Assembly: GCF_000346465.2 (NCBI RefSeq)
Contig: NC_034014.1
Location: 23,012,522-23,076,521 of the forward strand
From: Prunus persica
Lineage: Eukaryota > Streptophyta > Magnoliopsida > Rosales > Rosaceae
Direction of reading: 5' to 3'
DNA: 64,000 nt
Shown here: piece after piece, positions 12,336 through 26,393 of the stretch
Layout: the number at the start of each line of letters is the position of its first letter
Numbering within the stretch: the first letter of the stretch is position 1
The notes under the pieces: generated by a model
Told to the model about the DNA's origin: nothing
Databases searched by the model: none
Seen by the model: the letters and a program-made list of their open reading frames with translations, nothing else
Made by a program: the position numbers and the translations under genes

Positions 12336-15300
12336 GACGGCACAAAAGCAATGGCAATTGGTGTTGGAGATTAGGGAGAGAAAATTTGTTGTTGAATTTT
12401 AATTGGTATTATTATTTTCTTAATTAAGAGTTTGATTAAGATAATGATGTATTATGGGGCAGCAATCACGTGAACATGACCTTAATGATTTTTAATTTTT
12501 TTTGGTTGGGTTGGGAGAGGGTTTTGATTTCTACTTGTTATCAATGTCTGCTTAGGGTAGGCTTGTGGTAAGATTTTAATATGGGTTAATTAGGGGTAGG
12601 TGAGCTCTTTGCATTTTTTGTACGTCATGACAGTTGCATTACAACGACATTGTTTTCTTCGCTATCTTTTGGGAATGATTAAATTAAATCTTTCGAGTAT
12701 AATTAAATTCAGATAATCATATGTGGACATTTAGATTAGATTAATTAGTATTTTTTAATGATGAATTTACAATGACATCAAGGGAATCCTATGGAATATT
12801 GTTCATTTTTAAGAGTTACAAGGTTGTCATGGTGACATCAAGTACATGTTTTTATGCTGAATGATTTCTAGTTTAACTTTTTTTTTTTTTTTTTTAAGGA
12901 TAACCCTCACAAAAGTTCATTTGAAATTGACATTTCGAATAACTAAATCAATTTTTAACAAGAAATTGTCTTTAAAATATGTATTTATATGTTCAAATAA
13001 GTAAGAGTCATCAATTGGTATATATAAATAAGGAGATCGAATTATAGTTATGTCAAGCTACCTTTTAGTAAAAATCTCATTCCTAACAAGAATCTATTGG
13101 TGCCCTATGTGTGTAGGCACGTACATGGTTGGACTTTTAGGGCTGCACCATATATATTAAGTGGTACTAAGAGCCTAGGCAGTGTTTGGTAAGTGTTGTG
13201 TGTGTAGGCATGTGTGAAGGTTTATGGTCGGACTTTTCAGCCGGCTACACCATAATAATTAATATAAGTAGTATTATTTAGAGCTTAAATAATATTTGAT
13301 AATTTGGAGTCTTTTGTAGCTTAATATTTGGTATTTACATACCAACGAGACGTCTAGCCTAATAAAAAAGAGTCCTGACTTACAAATCAATGGGCTAGAC
13401 CTATCATATATAAAAAATAATAGTATTTACACCATAACCAATGAGCGGTTTAAGAAAATACAGAAGAAAGAAAAAAAAGTATGGAAAGATCTATATACAT
13501 TTATATGGAATTGACTTGGAACATGTCACTTTTCATGGAACAATGCTTACACTGAATGAGCCAATAAGAACAAGAAGAATATAAAGTGACACACAATTAT
13601 GTCGGAATAATGATATATTTGAGGCAAAAGGAAAAGACAACTTGGCAATTATAGTTTATTTGAAGGGTTAAAAAACAAAAAGAAAAGAAGAAAAATTCAT
13701 AATCTGTTGCTCTCACGAAAGGTACTTAATACTTATTCAGTGAAAGGACCAAAACAAAAGCAAAAATGTATCAATTTCCAGCACTAATTAAATTAGGCTT
13801 TTGAGATTTGAATACCTTAATTCGGATAATACTTGTGCATGCAACAATATCCAGAAAGAGAAACTTAGAAAGAGAGCTTTGTGATGGCCAGATTGCGTGT
13901 AGAGCACCATCCTTCAGCTCAACGCCAATCAGAATATGAAGTGGCTCTTTTCAACTTTAGAGCATCATCGTATAGCCATTATAATTGTCCTGAAAGAAAT
14001 AGCATATGAATATGATGACGCACATTAACTCATTCAAATGGCAATTTGGGCGATGACTTGTAGACTGTTTGAATTAATGAAATATAATGCGGTTGGATTA
14101 ATGAAATACAATACGGAGTGAGCGTTATACATATATAGTGTTTCGTCACAATTGAGGTAAGGTGTTAATATATGATAATGGTTCTCCTAAAAAGGATTTA
14201 AAACTCAAGTCACCCATTGCAAACCAAGTTATGAAAAATAAAGGAAAATATATGTGTAGAATGGCTTTTCAAAGAGCAGAGAGTGGGGCTTCTTCAGCCA
14301 TGGAGAAGTCGTTGACATGGCTGAAGGCAAGCCATGGAAAACGTAATATTGTTTGTTTGAGAACGTTTTTATTTTATGATGTTGCTTATTTCTCTTTTCA
14401 ATTATGACATGGGAGATGGAAAAGAGAAAAAAAAATTGTATACAAAGGAATAGAAAGAACGCGTTCTAGAATTACTTTAAAGTACATTAACTTATGGAGC
14501 AAATCAATACATGGAGAGATGTTGGTTCGTTGAGATAAATTAAGGAAATTTTTAAGAATAATTCGATGAAAAAGCATTAGAAAAAGGAAAATATTTTTGC
14601 TCACCACTTTAATCCAAGGTGTACTTTCATCATCTTTATCAACATTTGACATGTGTTTATTGGCATAACCATAGTTAACTTTTTACTTTATATTTATGGA
14701 ACCATGGTTATGTCAATGAACACGTGTCAAGTGTTGAGAATAATAATGAGAATACACGTTAGTTAAAGTGATGAGCGAAAATGCTTCGGAGCATATTTCT
14801 AATAGATCGATGACTTGACAATAATGCTACTAGCTAACTCATAAATCTTCGTTTGCTCCATATACCTTCCCACAGAAGGATTTCAACCTTTAAAGTTGTT
14901 TGATCTATTGTAGTATTGTAGTTGTGTGATTGAGTATATCTTTTCGCAAATTTCTTTTGGTAATTGTCCTATATATGCAATAGGTCTAGCATCCCACTTG
15001 TTAAATTGGATGAAATTCTCATTTATTTGTCATTATTATGATTTGCTATATGAGATGGGAAAAACTTACTTTAGCATATATCTAGATGTAGGTTCATTTT
15101 TGGAATAGATATAGATGTGGTTTCTACAAGTTTCACAATTCCAGCTAAGAAAGGAGATGAAATTATTGTAGTTTGAAGTAAGAATGGAAAATTCATTTTC
15201 CGTTTTATATAAATTTTTTTTTTGGTTAAGTAAATTAAACCATGAAACTTTAGGGTTGATTTTAAGTTGACACACAATCTTCGAAAACCCTGCAAACTCA

Positions 15301-16181
15301 TATATAAATTCACGAAAAACCTACATTAGCACATCCATCAATCAAACAATTAATAAGTCTGTTAAATGCTTACATATGAAAAGAGAAGTCCCACTTTTTT
15401 TGCTTATGGTGACTCCACATAGGGCAAAAAAAATTTGTAATCTTATAAGTTAAAAATAAATAAAAAAACTACTTAAAAAAGATAGTAAGTCCTTTTATTA
15501 TAATTTTATTTCAACATTAATGTCGACTGTTCGAAATTTCTCTCCATTTTCTTTTGTTGCACAAACATTATGCTATGATATTCCCATGTTTCACATTTAA
15601 AAGTATGAAGGTTTGTGAATAAGTGTATTGACTTGCAGACCAAAAATTTCATGTTCGAATCCCCAAAGTATCGTAGTTGTGTATAAGTGTGAGAAATCTC
15701 CCTCCCCTATAATTTTGACTATTAATTATACTAAAAAAATAAAGTAAGAGATTTTAGATTAATATGACTATTAATATGATTTTAGATTGGGCTGAAGAGC
15801 ACGTGGTGGTTTAAATATCCTATAGTGGATTGTGATGAACCAAATGTCACATTGTAAAAATAAAATATATTGGTTAGAATATACATGAGTTATTTCTTCT
15901 TGCACATTTTCAATTATTTTTAATTCCAGATAATCAAATGTCTATACTTTGTGGCTGTTGTATTCTTGGAATTATTTTCTTTAAGAGAGTAGTTATGTTG
16001 TTATTCTTTTGGGAACTTTGGTTTAAACTTAATAGGAAGTTTATTATTGTGACAGATAATAATTCAGTTTCACATAATTTAGATAATATTATCCATTATA
16101 ATATTTAGAGGATATTTAAAATGGATCAATCTAAAAAAGAGAGAGAAAGGGTTAAATAAATATTAGACATTTATGCAAATG

Positions 16182-16315
16182 ATCCACTAGTGTAGTGGTT
16201 TGGATTAATTGTTCTCTTATGTAAGGATCTGAATTCGAGTCATAATATTTGTGTTGTGTGCGTGAATTTAGTGTATTATCGCTCCGCACAATAAGAGAGG
16301 TTAAAAAAAAAGATA
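16182..16315 (+). mobile_element. SINE-like element
   Basis: A TAGTGTAGTGG stretch (A-box-like) is followed about 35 bp later by GAATTCGAGTC (B-box-like), then a body ending TATCGCTCC and an A-rich tail. This order is typical of tRNA-derived plant SINEs. No target duplication was established. Confidence 0.35.
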
Positions 16316-18541
16316 TTTATGGAAACAGATTTTATGGACATTGACCGGTCAACAACTACCCAATGCAAGGACTTGGTCTTGGACATAATAAGAAGGCATG
16401 CCAAAGCATGTTTGACTCGTCCTCATCCCGACCTTAACTTATTCTCTCAAAAAATATTCAACGAATTAGGTTTTACTCATGCTTAAAAATTGAAGTAAAA
16501 ATCCACTTGGCCTAACTCTTGTCCCGCAATATTACAACACAAGAAACGGTCCACCCCTTAATTTTCCAAATAATTGACTTTTTTCCTTTCATCACCTCCA
16601 AAGAAACATAAAACGTGGTCAAGATGGTTAACGTTATAAAATTCCAACAAGTAATCCAATCCGAAGAATAAAAAAGAAGAAGAAGAGGTTAATGCTCAGA
16701 GGAGACCAATATCTTACCATTCCAGAATAATCAACAAATAATTTAAAAACATGCTGAAAATATGTGTCATGTTTTATGGGTGCGATTCAGGGACGGATTC
16801 AGCATTTTAAAATGGGGTGGGCTAGATTTACCTTATTAGACTGTTAGATTTTAGGCTTGACTAAATTCTTAAGGGAGGCTTATTGAATTAATTATAAATA
16901 CATATAAATTTAATTTGAGAACATATCATTTTTATTTTATTTGTTTAAAAGGCCTATTTTACACTAACAATGTCAGCAACTTTTCATCATATATGCTTAA
17001 ACATTAACACTAACTTTAAGAAAAGACAAAACCTAACCTAGGCTATAGCCCAGGTTGTACATAGCATAGTCATATCTATGGTCCAAATAATATGCAGCTT
17101 CTAGGCGAAGGAAAAGAAGAAAAATGAGAGATGCACGTTTGCCTTGGTTCTCTGCATTTTCTTGCCTTGGTTCTCTGCATTTTCTTTTTTGGGTCAATAT
17201 AGCTTGTAGGGAAAGTCGTAAAACTTTTGATGATGTCCATGAAATACTTGTTTCAGCAAAGAGAAAAGCAGTTGTTGCTTTGGATGGATTGTACAGCTCG
17301 TTTTGCAATGAATGTAAACAACAAACATCAAACATCATCAGTTATATGCATGCAGTTCTTGTTTTGGAGAGACATCAATCATCCCCATATATGTCTCTGA
17401 CATATTGTTCACGATCCACACTTTTTCCCCTTTTTATTCATTTATTTGGTGTTTGCTTACCCATCGCCTATTTTATCTCTTCTCTACCATCGGCAGAAAT
17501 CTTAATTTTAAAATTTATCTGCAAAATCCAGTCAGACCAGAGTGGGTTATAACACATCCATCACAACCCATCTTCAGTTCTTATATGTGTTCTATTATTA
17601 TATTGTTTTGTGGTATTGTATTGTTATAGTGAGATATGATGTGCCATAGATATGTATGCGTAAGCCACATTTTCATTTGAAACAAAATGATTACATTATG
17701 GACCACGCAATTTCCACAAAAATTTTACGTTTGTGAGAGATGTGACCAACGATATACGATCGCTGAATATTAACTATATATATATTGAAGAATATAAGTT
17801 CACATTGGAAACTTAACTAAATTTGAAATACAATATATAATGAATGACGCCACTCCTAATAATACAAAGGCCTTTTGTGATAAAAATTTACACATACTGG
17901 GTTTTGTAGGTGGTTAAATTGGAGATAATATTGGTGTTGTTAATAGTAGGCCGATTACCCGTCTAATCATGAGCATGAATAGAAAGATTTTCTTCTCAAC
18001 CTCAAATTCATATCCTATTTGTACTTGAATGAAATTTTAGTAAAGACTACAGTGATCACTGAAGCTAAGCCTTTCAATTTCATGAAAACTTATTTCACTT
18101 CTGGGTAGTGATCGTGTTGTTTTTGCAGGTATACTCAACTACATCTTTTGCCACTCAACAACTTCAATTGGTGAATGCATATAAGGTTTTTGAAAGAGAC
18201 AACATGTTGTTCATTAGGGCTAAAAACAAAATTAAAATTGAGGGGAATTCTAAAGTCATATTCAAACATCATCACAGGCACATCATTAGAATATCCCTTA
18301 TTTCTTCATATTTCTAGATTCTTCATTTCACGCCTAGAACATGTGGGGTCACAATATATATTTTTAGAGAAAAACTAATTCCTTAACGCATGCTCTTCAA
18401 ACTTGGGTCATGGTCTATAGAGATTACTCGAACTTGGACCTTAAATATCTCATTACTAGTAGCCAATCATCTTTGCTTTGATTCTCTTTGGGGCCAATCT
18501 GCATCCTGGGTTGCTATCAAAGTTGTCACCAACCAAAAAAA

Positions 18542-18584
18542 ACACACACACACACACACACACAGAAAAAAAAAAAAAAAAAAA
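18542..18584. repeat. (CA)n followed by poly(A)
   Basis: About eleven CA units followed by a run of about 19 A, interrupted once by G. Simple-sequence DNA in intergenic context. Confidence 0.9.
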
Positions 18585-19006
18585 GTTTGGTAGGGTTACT
18601 AGCTAGGGTTGTGGATAGACTCCGGCCAGTTAAAAATTGAAGACTAATCCAATTCTAGTTGGACCCATTTGTAGACTTTGACAGATAACTAGTCTATAGA
18701 TCAAAATTCTTTCGAAAATGTCTAAAAATATTGAGCCATGTCTTGTAGACGACCAACATGAAACGCAAACTATGTCCCAGAAGACTAATTAATACAATAT
18801 TAACCAAAGTCTTAGTGGCCTAATTGGGTTTTTTTTCCCTAGCCATTAGCCAAGGCCACATGATTAATTGTCCCCAAATCCCAACCTAGCTATGTGGTTA
18901 GAATTAAACAAGGAGAGAGTTGGTGGGCAAAGATGTTGGCTAAGCTACATTGGTCATATTATTTTAATGGCATTTGGCACCGAACATGTATCTTGGTCGG
19001 AAAATT

Positions 19007-19035
19007 CTGTGGTGCCTCAGCTGTACCGGTACAGC
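19007..19035. repeat. 29-bp inverted partner of 26365-26393
   Basis: It contains the perfect 16-bp palindrome GCTGTACCGGTACAGC. Read on the minus strand, the 29 bp match 24 of 29 positions of 26365-26393, giving an inverted pair 7.4 kb apart. Between them lie a FAR1-like fragment, tandem repeats and a broken RPT2 copy. These may be decayed ends of one composite element, or two members of a dispersed repeat. Confidence 0.4.
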
Positions 19036-20002
19036 CAGCTATCCAACGGTTGAGGTTCCATGTTAAAAAAGGATGGCTGAGATTCAATGACCTAATGACC
19101 TCTTCAGCCATTGTGATTCAGCATGTGAGTGGCATGTGAGGAAAGAGAAAGGCAGGTTTGGAGGAGAAGAAGACGCGACCAGTCCGCTCCATTCTGGTTT
19201 CCCAAATCGAACACAACATAGGGAACTAGAGGACTCTGTGAGACCCCATTTCTGTCTACCTCTGTGAATACTGAGTTTTCGGAGCAGTAGAGACTCGGGC
19301 TTTAGCCCTTTCATCTGAAGTGAAGGGGGGCTTACAGAAGTCACAGCACCAGAGGAAACTGTACATGAAGTCGATCCAATCCGTAGCGCCTCCAGGAGCT
19401 CTTCTCTGTGCTTGCCCAAATTCAATCCTTAGCAACTCCTGTCTGTGCTTGGGCAAAACGCATCTGCAAGAAGGTAATGGTAATAGAATTGAGGTCCTCA
19501 ACTCTTCTCTCTAGTTGCCCGAAACTGAAATGCAGATACCAAATTGATGGTGGGTCCAACCTCCATGATGAAATGGTCACCAAATTGGAGGGATTTAAGT
19601 AATTTAGTATGGGCTGTTGGCATTGTGTGATATATAATTAAAATTTTGCAGGGGAATGGATTTGTAATAATAATGTGGTTGTAAAGATTTTGAAGATCCT
19701 TGGCTGCTAACGACGAAATTTGAGGTGGTGGCAAAAGGAAGTGAAAGGAGGAGGCTTTGAAAGTATGGAAACATCAAGTAAGATGTCAAAGAACCCTATT
19801 TTCTGGTTTAGGACTTGAATGTATTTTGGGTATTGAGTTTATGCAATTGCATGTTTTTAGTTGCGAAACAGTTATACGTGGTCAATTATTGACCTTAGTA
19901 TGTGCAATAGCATGACATTATTCATTTGAGTTTTTTTTTTAAGAGAAAGTATGTTAGCACATAGAGTATAATGTAATTTCAGTTTGAAATTATGTTTCTC
20001 AG

Positions 20003-20415
20003 GCATGGAGAGGTCTGGTAAGATGGACAGGGGTGGAGAGACATCAAAGGGTGGTTATAGTGATTCAGGGTATTTGGATGGTTGTGAAAGGTCAAGTCAC
20101 AGGGCACCGGCAACAGAGAGTGGGCATATGTCGGTCGAACATATGGTTAGTGAAAGTAGTGATGATAATGGTGTTGACATTATTGCACCGAGGAAAGAAG
20201 ATGTTATGGGGAAAGAGTTTAAAACGATAAAATTAGCGGAAGAATATTATATGAGTTATGCGAAGGGCATTGGATTTAGCGGGAGAAAAAACAAATTGGT
20301 TCGAAATTCGGAAGGGAAAGTATGTAGGAGACGGTGGTGTTGTTCTAAAGAAGGTTTGAGAAATGAGAAGTTTAATGATCGATCAAATAGGATGGTAGAT
20401 ATTTTAATAAGCATA
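20003..20415 (+). pseudogene. FAR1/FHY3-type DNA-binding domain fragment
   Basis: An acceptor (TTTCTCAG) at 20002 opens a frame with ATG at 20005. After a Ser/Gly-rich leader, residues about 75-125 read GKEFKTIKLAEEYYMSYAK, GFSGRKNKLVRN and RRRWCCSKEGLRNEKF. This is the N-terminal zinc-chelating FAR1 DNA-binding domain (WRKY-GCM1 fold) of FAR1-related sequences, which descend from Mutator-like transposases. The frame runs on to 20562, but everything after 20415 belongs to a separate duplicated repeat, so the domain is cut off before its last metal ligands. No MULE transposase or SWIM zinc finger follows. It could be a fragment of a FAR1-like gene or the remains of a Mutator-like element. Function is unlikely. 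Confidence 0.6.
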
Positions 20416-20826
20416 GTTTTGTTTGTCTTTGCGCTATACATTAATCAGCGTAGCGTTGTTAAGCTTTGTTCAGTTTGCACACAGGGGATCAGTATTTGCA
20501 TTGAACACATGCAATTGCATGACGATGATGCAATGCAAGTCCTTCTGTGCGCAAACCCCTAATTGTTCAGAAAAATGAATCTTATTCTTTTGTACAGGCA
20601 TAATTACACCTGTTTTTTAAACTATAAATCGAAGGTCAAAATTAACCGAAATACAGAGCATGAGAAACGATAAGGGGCAATAAGCCGAACATATTATATT
20701 ACAAAGCGACCAATTATCGAAATTACGTTGTAATACACATTGTCATGTAGCACATTTGACTTGAGGGTAGATCCCGAATTGTGTAAAACACAATGTCATT
20801 AACCCTAATATTGAATAATAGACATA
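20416..20826. repeat. direct repeat, copy 1 (411 bp)
   Basis: Nearly identical to 20849-21241, 433 bp downstream, after a 22-bp spacer. It starts GTTTTGTTTGTCTTTGCGC and includes an ATGCAATTGCAT palindrome. It begins exactly where the FAR1-like reading frame loses its homology. Confidence 0.9.
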
Positions 20827-20848
20827 GGGTCAACTAAGTGTTTGCTTG

Positions 20849-21241
20849 GTTTTGTTTGTCTTTGCGCTATACATTAATCAGCATAACGTTGTTAAGCTTT
20901 GTTCAGTTTGCACACAGGGGGTCGGTATTTGCATTGAACACATGCAATTGCATGACGATGATGCAATGCAAGTCCTTCTGTGCGCAAACCCCTAATTGTT
21001 CAGAAAAATGAATCTTATTCTTTTGTACAGGCATAATTACACCTGTTTTTTAAACTATAAATCGAAGGTCGAAATTAACCGAAATACAGAGCATGAGAAA
21101 CGATAAGGGGCAATAAGCCGAACATATTATATTACAAAGCGACCAATTATCGAAATTACGTTGTAATACACATTGTCATGTAGCATATTTGACTTGAGGG
21201 TAGATCCCGAATTGTGTAAACTAATATTGAATAATAGACAC
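20849..21241. repeat. direct repeat, copy 2 (393 bp)
   Basis: Second copy of 20416-20826 with a few substitutions and a deletion of about 19 bp near its 3' end, between GTGTAAA and CTAATATTG. Low divergence implies a recent duplication. Confidence 0.9.
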
Positions 21242-21556
21242 ACATTAATATAGAAGTGTATTTAGTGGATTTGGTTTCTAGTGCATATCCCTTGGTACAA
21301 GGCCTAGGTTCGAGTCATAGTCATGTGCATATATTTGTAATTTTATTCCCTTTTTATTATAAGAACAAAATTTTAAATAGTTTTAAAAAAGAAGCACGTG
21401 AAAAATATAAGAGGATAGATCCAATTAAACCAACAATAGTATATATCGCACCCATACATTTTTTCCTTAAAAAATAATAATAGTAATTTCTTCAACTCAA
21501 AACAAAACACCCATTCATGTCTTCTTCTTTCTCGTGAACTTTTATTTACTTAACAA

Positions 21557-22867
21557 ATGCACTCCCTGCGTTCGCCTGAAAAATAGCTCATTTGTTTGAA
21601 AAACTAAGTTAGTGGGGTCCATTTTCCAAGGGAACGGTAACTTTACTCAACGAAAGTGCCCATTGCGTTCGCGTGAATAAATATCTCATTTGTTTGAAAA
21701 AGTAAGTTAGTGAGGTCCATTTTTCCAGGGAACGGGCAACTTTACTCAACGAACGCAACCCCTACGTTCGCGTGAACAAATAGCATGTTTATTTGAAAAA
21801 GTAAGTTATTTGGGCCAATTTTACCGAGGAACGAGCAACTTTTCTCAACGAAAGCAACCTCTGCGTTCACGCGAACAAATAACCTGTTTGTTTGAAAAAG
21901 TAAGTTATTTGGGCCCATTTTTATGGGGAACGGGCAGCTTTACTCAATGAACGCAAACCATTGTGTTCGCATGAACAAATAACTCGTTTGTTTGAAAAAG
22001 TAAGTTAGTTGGGCCAATTTTTCCGAGGAACGAGCAACTTTACTCAACGAACGCAACATCTGCCTTCGTGTGAACAAATAGCCCATTTGTTTGAAAAAGG
22101 AAATTAGTTGGGCCCATTTTTCTGGGGAACGGGAGATTTTACTCAACGAACGCAACCCATTGCATTCGTATAAACAAATAGCCCGTTTGGTTGAAAAAGT
22201 AAGTTAATTGGGTATACTTTTGGGGGAAACGGGCAACTTTACTCAATGAACGCAGCCCCTGCGTTTGTGTGAACAAATTGCCATTTGTTTGAAAAAGTAA
22301 GTTAGTTGGGCTCATTTTTCCGGGGAACGGGCAACTTTACTCAACAGATGCAACACCTGCGTTTGCGTGAACAAATAGCTCGTTTGTTTGAAAAAGTAAG
22401 TTAGTTGACCCATTTTCTCCATGAACGGGCAACTTTACTCAACGAACGTAACCCCTGCGTTCGCTTGAACAAATAGCTCGTTTGTTGGAAAAAGTTAGTT
22501 AGTTGGGTCTATTTTTCCGGGGAATGGGTAACTTTACTCAACAAACACAACTTTTGCATTTGCGTGAACAAATAATCCGTTTAATTAAAAAAAGTAAGTT
22601 AGTTGGGCCCATTTTTCCTGGGAACGAGAAACGAGGAACGGGCAACTTTACTCAACGAACGCAACCCCTGCGTTCGCATGAACAAATAGCTCATTTGTTT
22701 GAAAAAGTAAGTTAGTTGGGTCCAATTTCCTTGGAAACGCCAACTGTATTCAACGAACGCACCCCCTGCATTTGCGTGAAAAAATAGCGTGTTTGTTTGA
22801 TAAAGTATTTTAGTCCGTCAAATTTTCCGGGGAACGACGAACTTTACTCAACAAGCGCTCCCCTTGC
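21557..22867. repeat. minisatellite, 13 units of ~98 bp with internal hairpin
   Basis: Thirteen imperfect units, each with GTTTGTTTGAAAAAGTAAGT, TTAGTTGGGCCCATTTTTCC, GGGGAACGGGCAACTTTACT and CAACGAACGCAACCCCTGCG. The AAGTAAGTTAG landmark recurs near 21605, 21703, 21798, 21897, 21996, 22097, 22198, 22295, 22394, 22493, 22590, 22703 and 22802. In each unit CGAACGCA pairs with TGCGTTCG across a short C-rich loop. The outermost units are the most diverged. No coding function is seen. Confidence 0.9.
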
Positions 22868-23159
22868 GTCTTCGAAGTAAAATACCTTGTTTGTTGAGTA
22901 AATCAAGGAGTTCGTTGGGTAATTTGGTCAACGAACAACATTATTTACTTGACGAACGAGTCGCTTAGCGTTCTTTAGGTAGGTTTGTTGGGCATAAATT
23001 ACTGAATATAACTTTCATAATTTACAAAGAACCAAGGTAAAATGAAGGATTATTTAAGGAGTTACTTCCTCTACATTTCAACTCAAAGACTTCCACCTCT
23101 TTTGTACTTAATCCATTATTCAAACACAATCTGAGAGGCAAAAACAGAAAACCCAAACA

Positions 23160-23477
23160 ATGTCACATTCAATGGTTGGTAGCTCAAGAGGCTCCACCAC
23201 ACCTAAGAACAAGAGGTTGGGTGATGATGGTGTTAATTCTTCGAATTATGTCCGCCAACAAGTCAAACGAGCCCATGATGTCACGAAGCCTCCCACCGAG
23301 GCTAGTAACATCTTTGATGAAGGAGATTCAACGACCAAGTACCACATTTACAATGGCGGGATTGAGATCGGCTTTGAGATGTTTAGGAAATACGCTCAGC
23401 TTGATGGTGGTTCAACTAAGTGGGACAAAATCCAGGTATACGAAGCAATTGCTACTTTGGAGAAGCGAGCTCCGTGA
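23160..23477 (+). CDS. hypothetical 105-residue protein
   Basis: An ATG in good context (AACAATGTC) opens 105 codons of hydrophilic sequence: a Ser/Gly/Lys-rich start, then a more ordered part with YHIYNGGIEIGFEMFRKYAQ. I do not recognise the family. It follows directly after the minisatellite, inside a block of transposon remnants and gene fragments, and it may be a captured exon or an accessory frame of a mobile element. No intron, membrane segment or targeting signal is evident. Only the length and plausible composition support it as coding. Confidence 0.3.
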   Translation: MSHSMVGSSRGSTTPKNKRLGDDGVNSSNYVRQQVKRAHDVTKPPTEASNIFDEGDSTTKYHIYNGGIEIGFEMFRKYAQLDGGSTKWDKIQVYEAIATLEKRAP

Positions 23478-24060
23478 AACACCGGTATTGTATGATTTAT
23501 TTGGTGTTGGTTGTCATCATTTCTGATGTCATTTCAGATGTTATAATTTCAGCCATAATATCGGATGTTAAATGTTAGAATCGGTATGGTAGAATAGTTT
23601 GAGGGTATAAAATGTACAAAAAAATAACCCCAAAATATGGTTACGAGACCTTTATTATCAATCTAGTAGGAACTCCTGTTTGGTAAATGAAGTCGGGGCT
23701 TCAATACCCTGCTATCATGTTCCCATTGCGGCAACAAAAAAACTCTGGTGTGCAATGTATTACGTGAAGTAGATAACGTCCAATTGGCCGTCACATAATG
23801 CAATTGTCCATGACATACTGCAAACACAACGTCCCTGTATGCAAACAGGAATACGTACATGCAATTGCACAACCTTAACCATCAACCTTATGTGCATGCA
23901 GTTACAGTATATGGAACTAATAATAATAATAATTTACTATTACATATATATTATTCTATAGATAATATGTCTAATTTATATAATTCATATAGCAATATAT
24001 ATAATATAGAATTTATATATTTTTTACCTTTTTATTTTCTACTATTTCATATATAGTTTC
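23478..24060. other. no gene seen
   Basis: AT-rich DNA carrying several variants of a TGCAATTGCA motif (23808-23870) and TGCATGCAGTTACAG, which also recur at 19.85, 20.5, 20.94 and 25.7 kb. The last ~200 bp are nearly pure A/T. Confidence 0.4.
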
Positions 24061-25003
<943 letters not shown>

Positions 25004-26364
25004 CTGAAAGAAGTGAAAATATGCTTACACGCTGAGAAGATAATTTGACAAGAAGAGTGCAGATACAACAAATATGCCATAAGCAAACATCATTGAAAGG
25101 AACTCTGTGGGGCACGCATAATTTTCGTTAACTGTGACAATAAAATTTTGAAACTAGACAGGTCTTTGCAACAAATTTTGTTGGTGCCTGCTCTGACCCA
25201 AATGTCTATTGTGAGTATGATATCGGTGGGTGCATGAGAGAGAGGTGCACCCACAAACATACAAACAAACAGGAAAACTAGCAAAAGCAATTGCTACTGG
25301 TGTCAGCATTGCAAAATACACAAAAATGGTGACAGAAATAGAGAGCAAACTATAATATCACAAAATGAGAATAGATGCAGCGACCTGTTGGAAGGAAAAT
25401 ATCAGTTTGATGATATTTGACACCCAACTAATGACAACTGCATCCCTACGGCATGTTGCATACAGAATATGATACAAATTGGAAAACAACATGGGAGACA
25501 AGTCTGAAATCTTGCAACTTAATTGAAACAGTGAAGCAGGTGACTGCACCCTGATTTTTTTGTAACATGTGCAAGTGGGGAGGATATTCTAGTGAACAAG
25601 ACAGAACAAGGATACCAAAAGAACAAATAAATACAAGCAAAAGTTGAGATACGTGCATACTTTGGAAAAAAAAAAACTATATACTGTAATTGCATTCAAT
25701 GACTTGGATTTGCATACAGGCTATTAGTAATTGCATACAGAAATATGCAATTGCATGAACATTACAGCCATCAATGTCAGATACCCACTTCACCTCACGC
25801 CACTTTCAGAATCACAAACCCACCACAATCAAATCATACACAATCAGAGGCCTCATGGGTATTCATATATACAATCAGATCAAGAGGCACTATAACAACC
25901 CAGCAGAAATGCACAGTGGGAAAAGAAATACAAAATTTGAATAATTAATTTCTGGAATTGTTCAATGAAAAAACTGAAACAACAATTCAAAATCACTAGA
26001 AGAATAAATTAAATAGAACCATCAATTACCCATAACGAAAATCAACACACGAACTTACCGAGATGGAGGAAGCAGCTGGAGAAGACGAAGTGGGTTTCTG
26101 GGTTTTGGTTGAAATATGCTCCTCAGATGGAGAAGACGAAGTGGGGGGAGCTTCTTCAGGCTGTACGAAGCTGTGCAGCTGTGACTTCACCGAAATAGAG
26201 CTGTGGCTGTGCAAAGCTATGGAGGAGGAGATAGACGAAATCGATCTGTGTGCAGCCTAGGTTTTGAACGCGCGGGAGCTTTTTTTTCCTTATTTTCACT
26301 GGTTAACCAAAAGAACCAGTTTCACTTGTTTTTAAAAAAAGCCCACGTGACTAGCATGTGATGG
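25004..26364. other. no gene seen; upstream of the RPT2 fragment
   Basis: I looked for the missing RPT2 exons (Walker A, N-terminal coiled coil) on the minus strand and found none. The region contains further TGCAATTGCATG motifs (25745-25760) and an acidic open frame at 26063-26260 with no recognised domain. Confidence 0.4.
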
Positions 26365-26393
26365 GTTGTACAGGTACAGCCGGCGCACCACAG
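26365..26393. repeat. 29-bp inverted partner of 19007-19035
   Basis: Reads GTTGTACAGGTACAGCCGGC then GCACCACAG, matching 24 of 29 positions of the reverse complement of 19007-19035. Confidence 0.4.

Larger units (their letters stand above)
12335..19004. other. long intergenic stretch, no supported gene
   Basis: AT-rich DNA with many stops. The open frame 17124-17552 (142 codons, plus) has no recognisable domain and starts in a local duplication of TTGGTTCTCTGCATTTTCTT, so I do not call it. Several SINE-like tRNA-derived scraps are present (15630-15690, 16182-16315), and simple repeats occur near 18.5 kb. Confidence 0.4.
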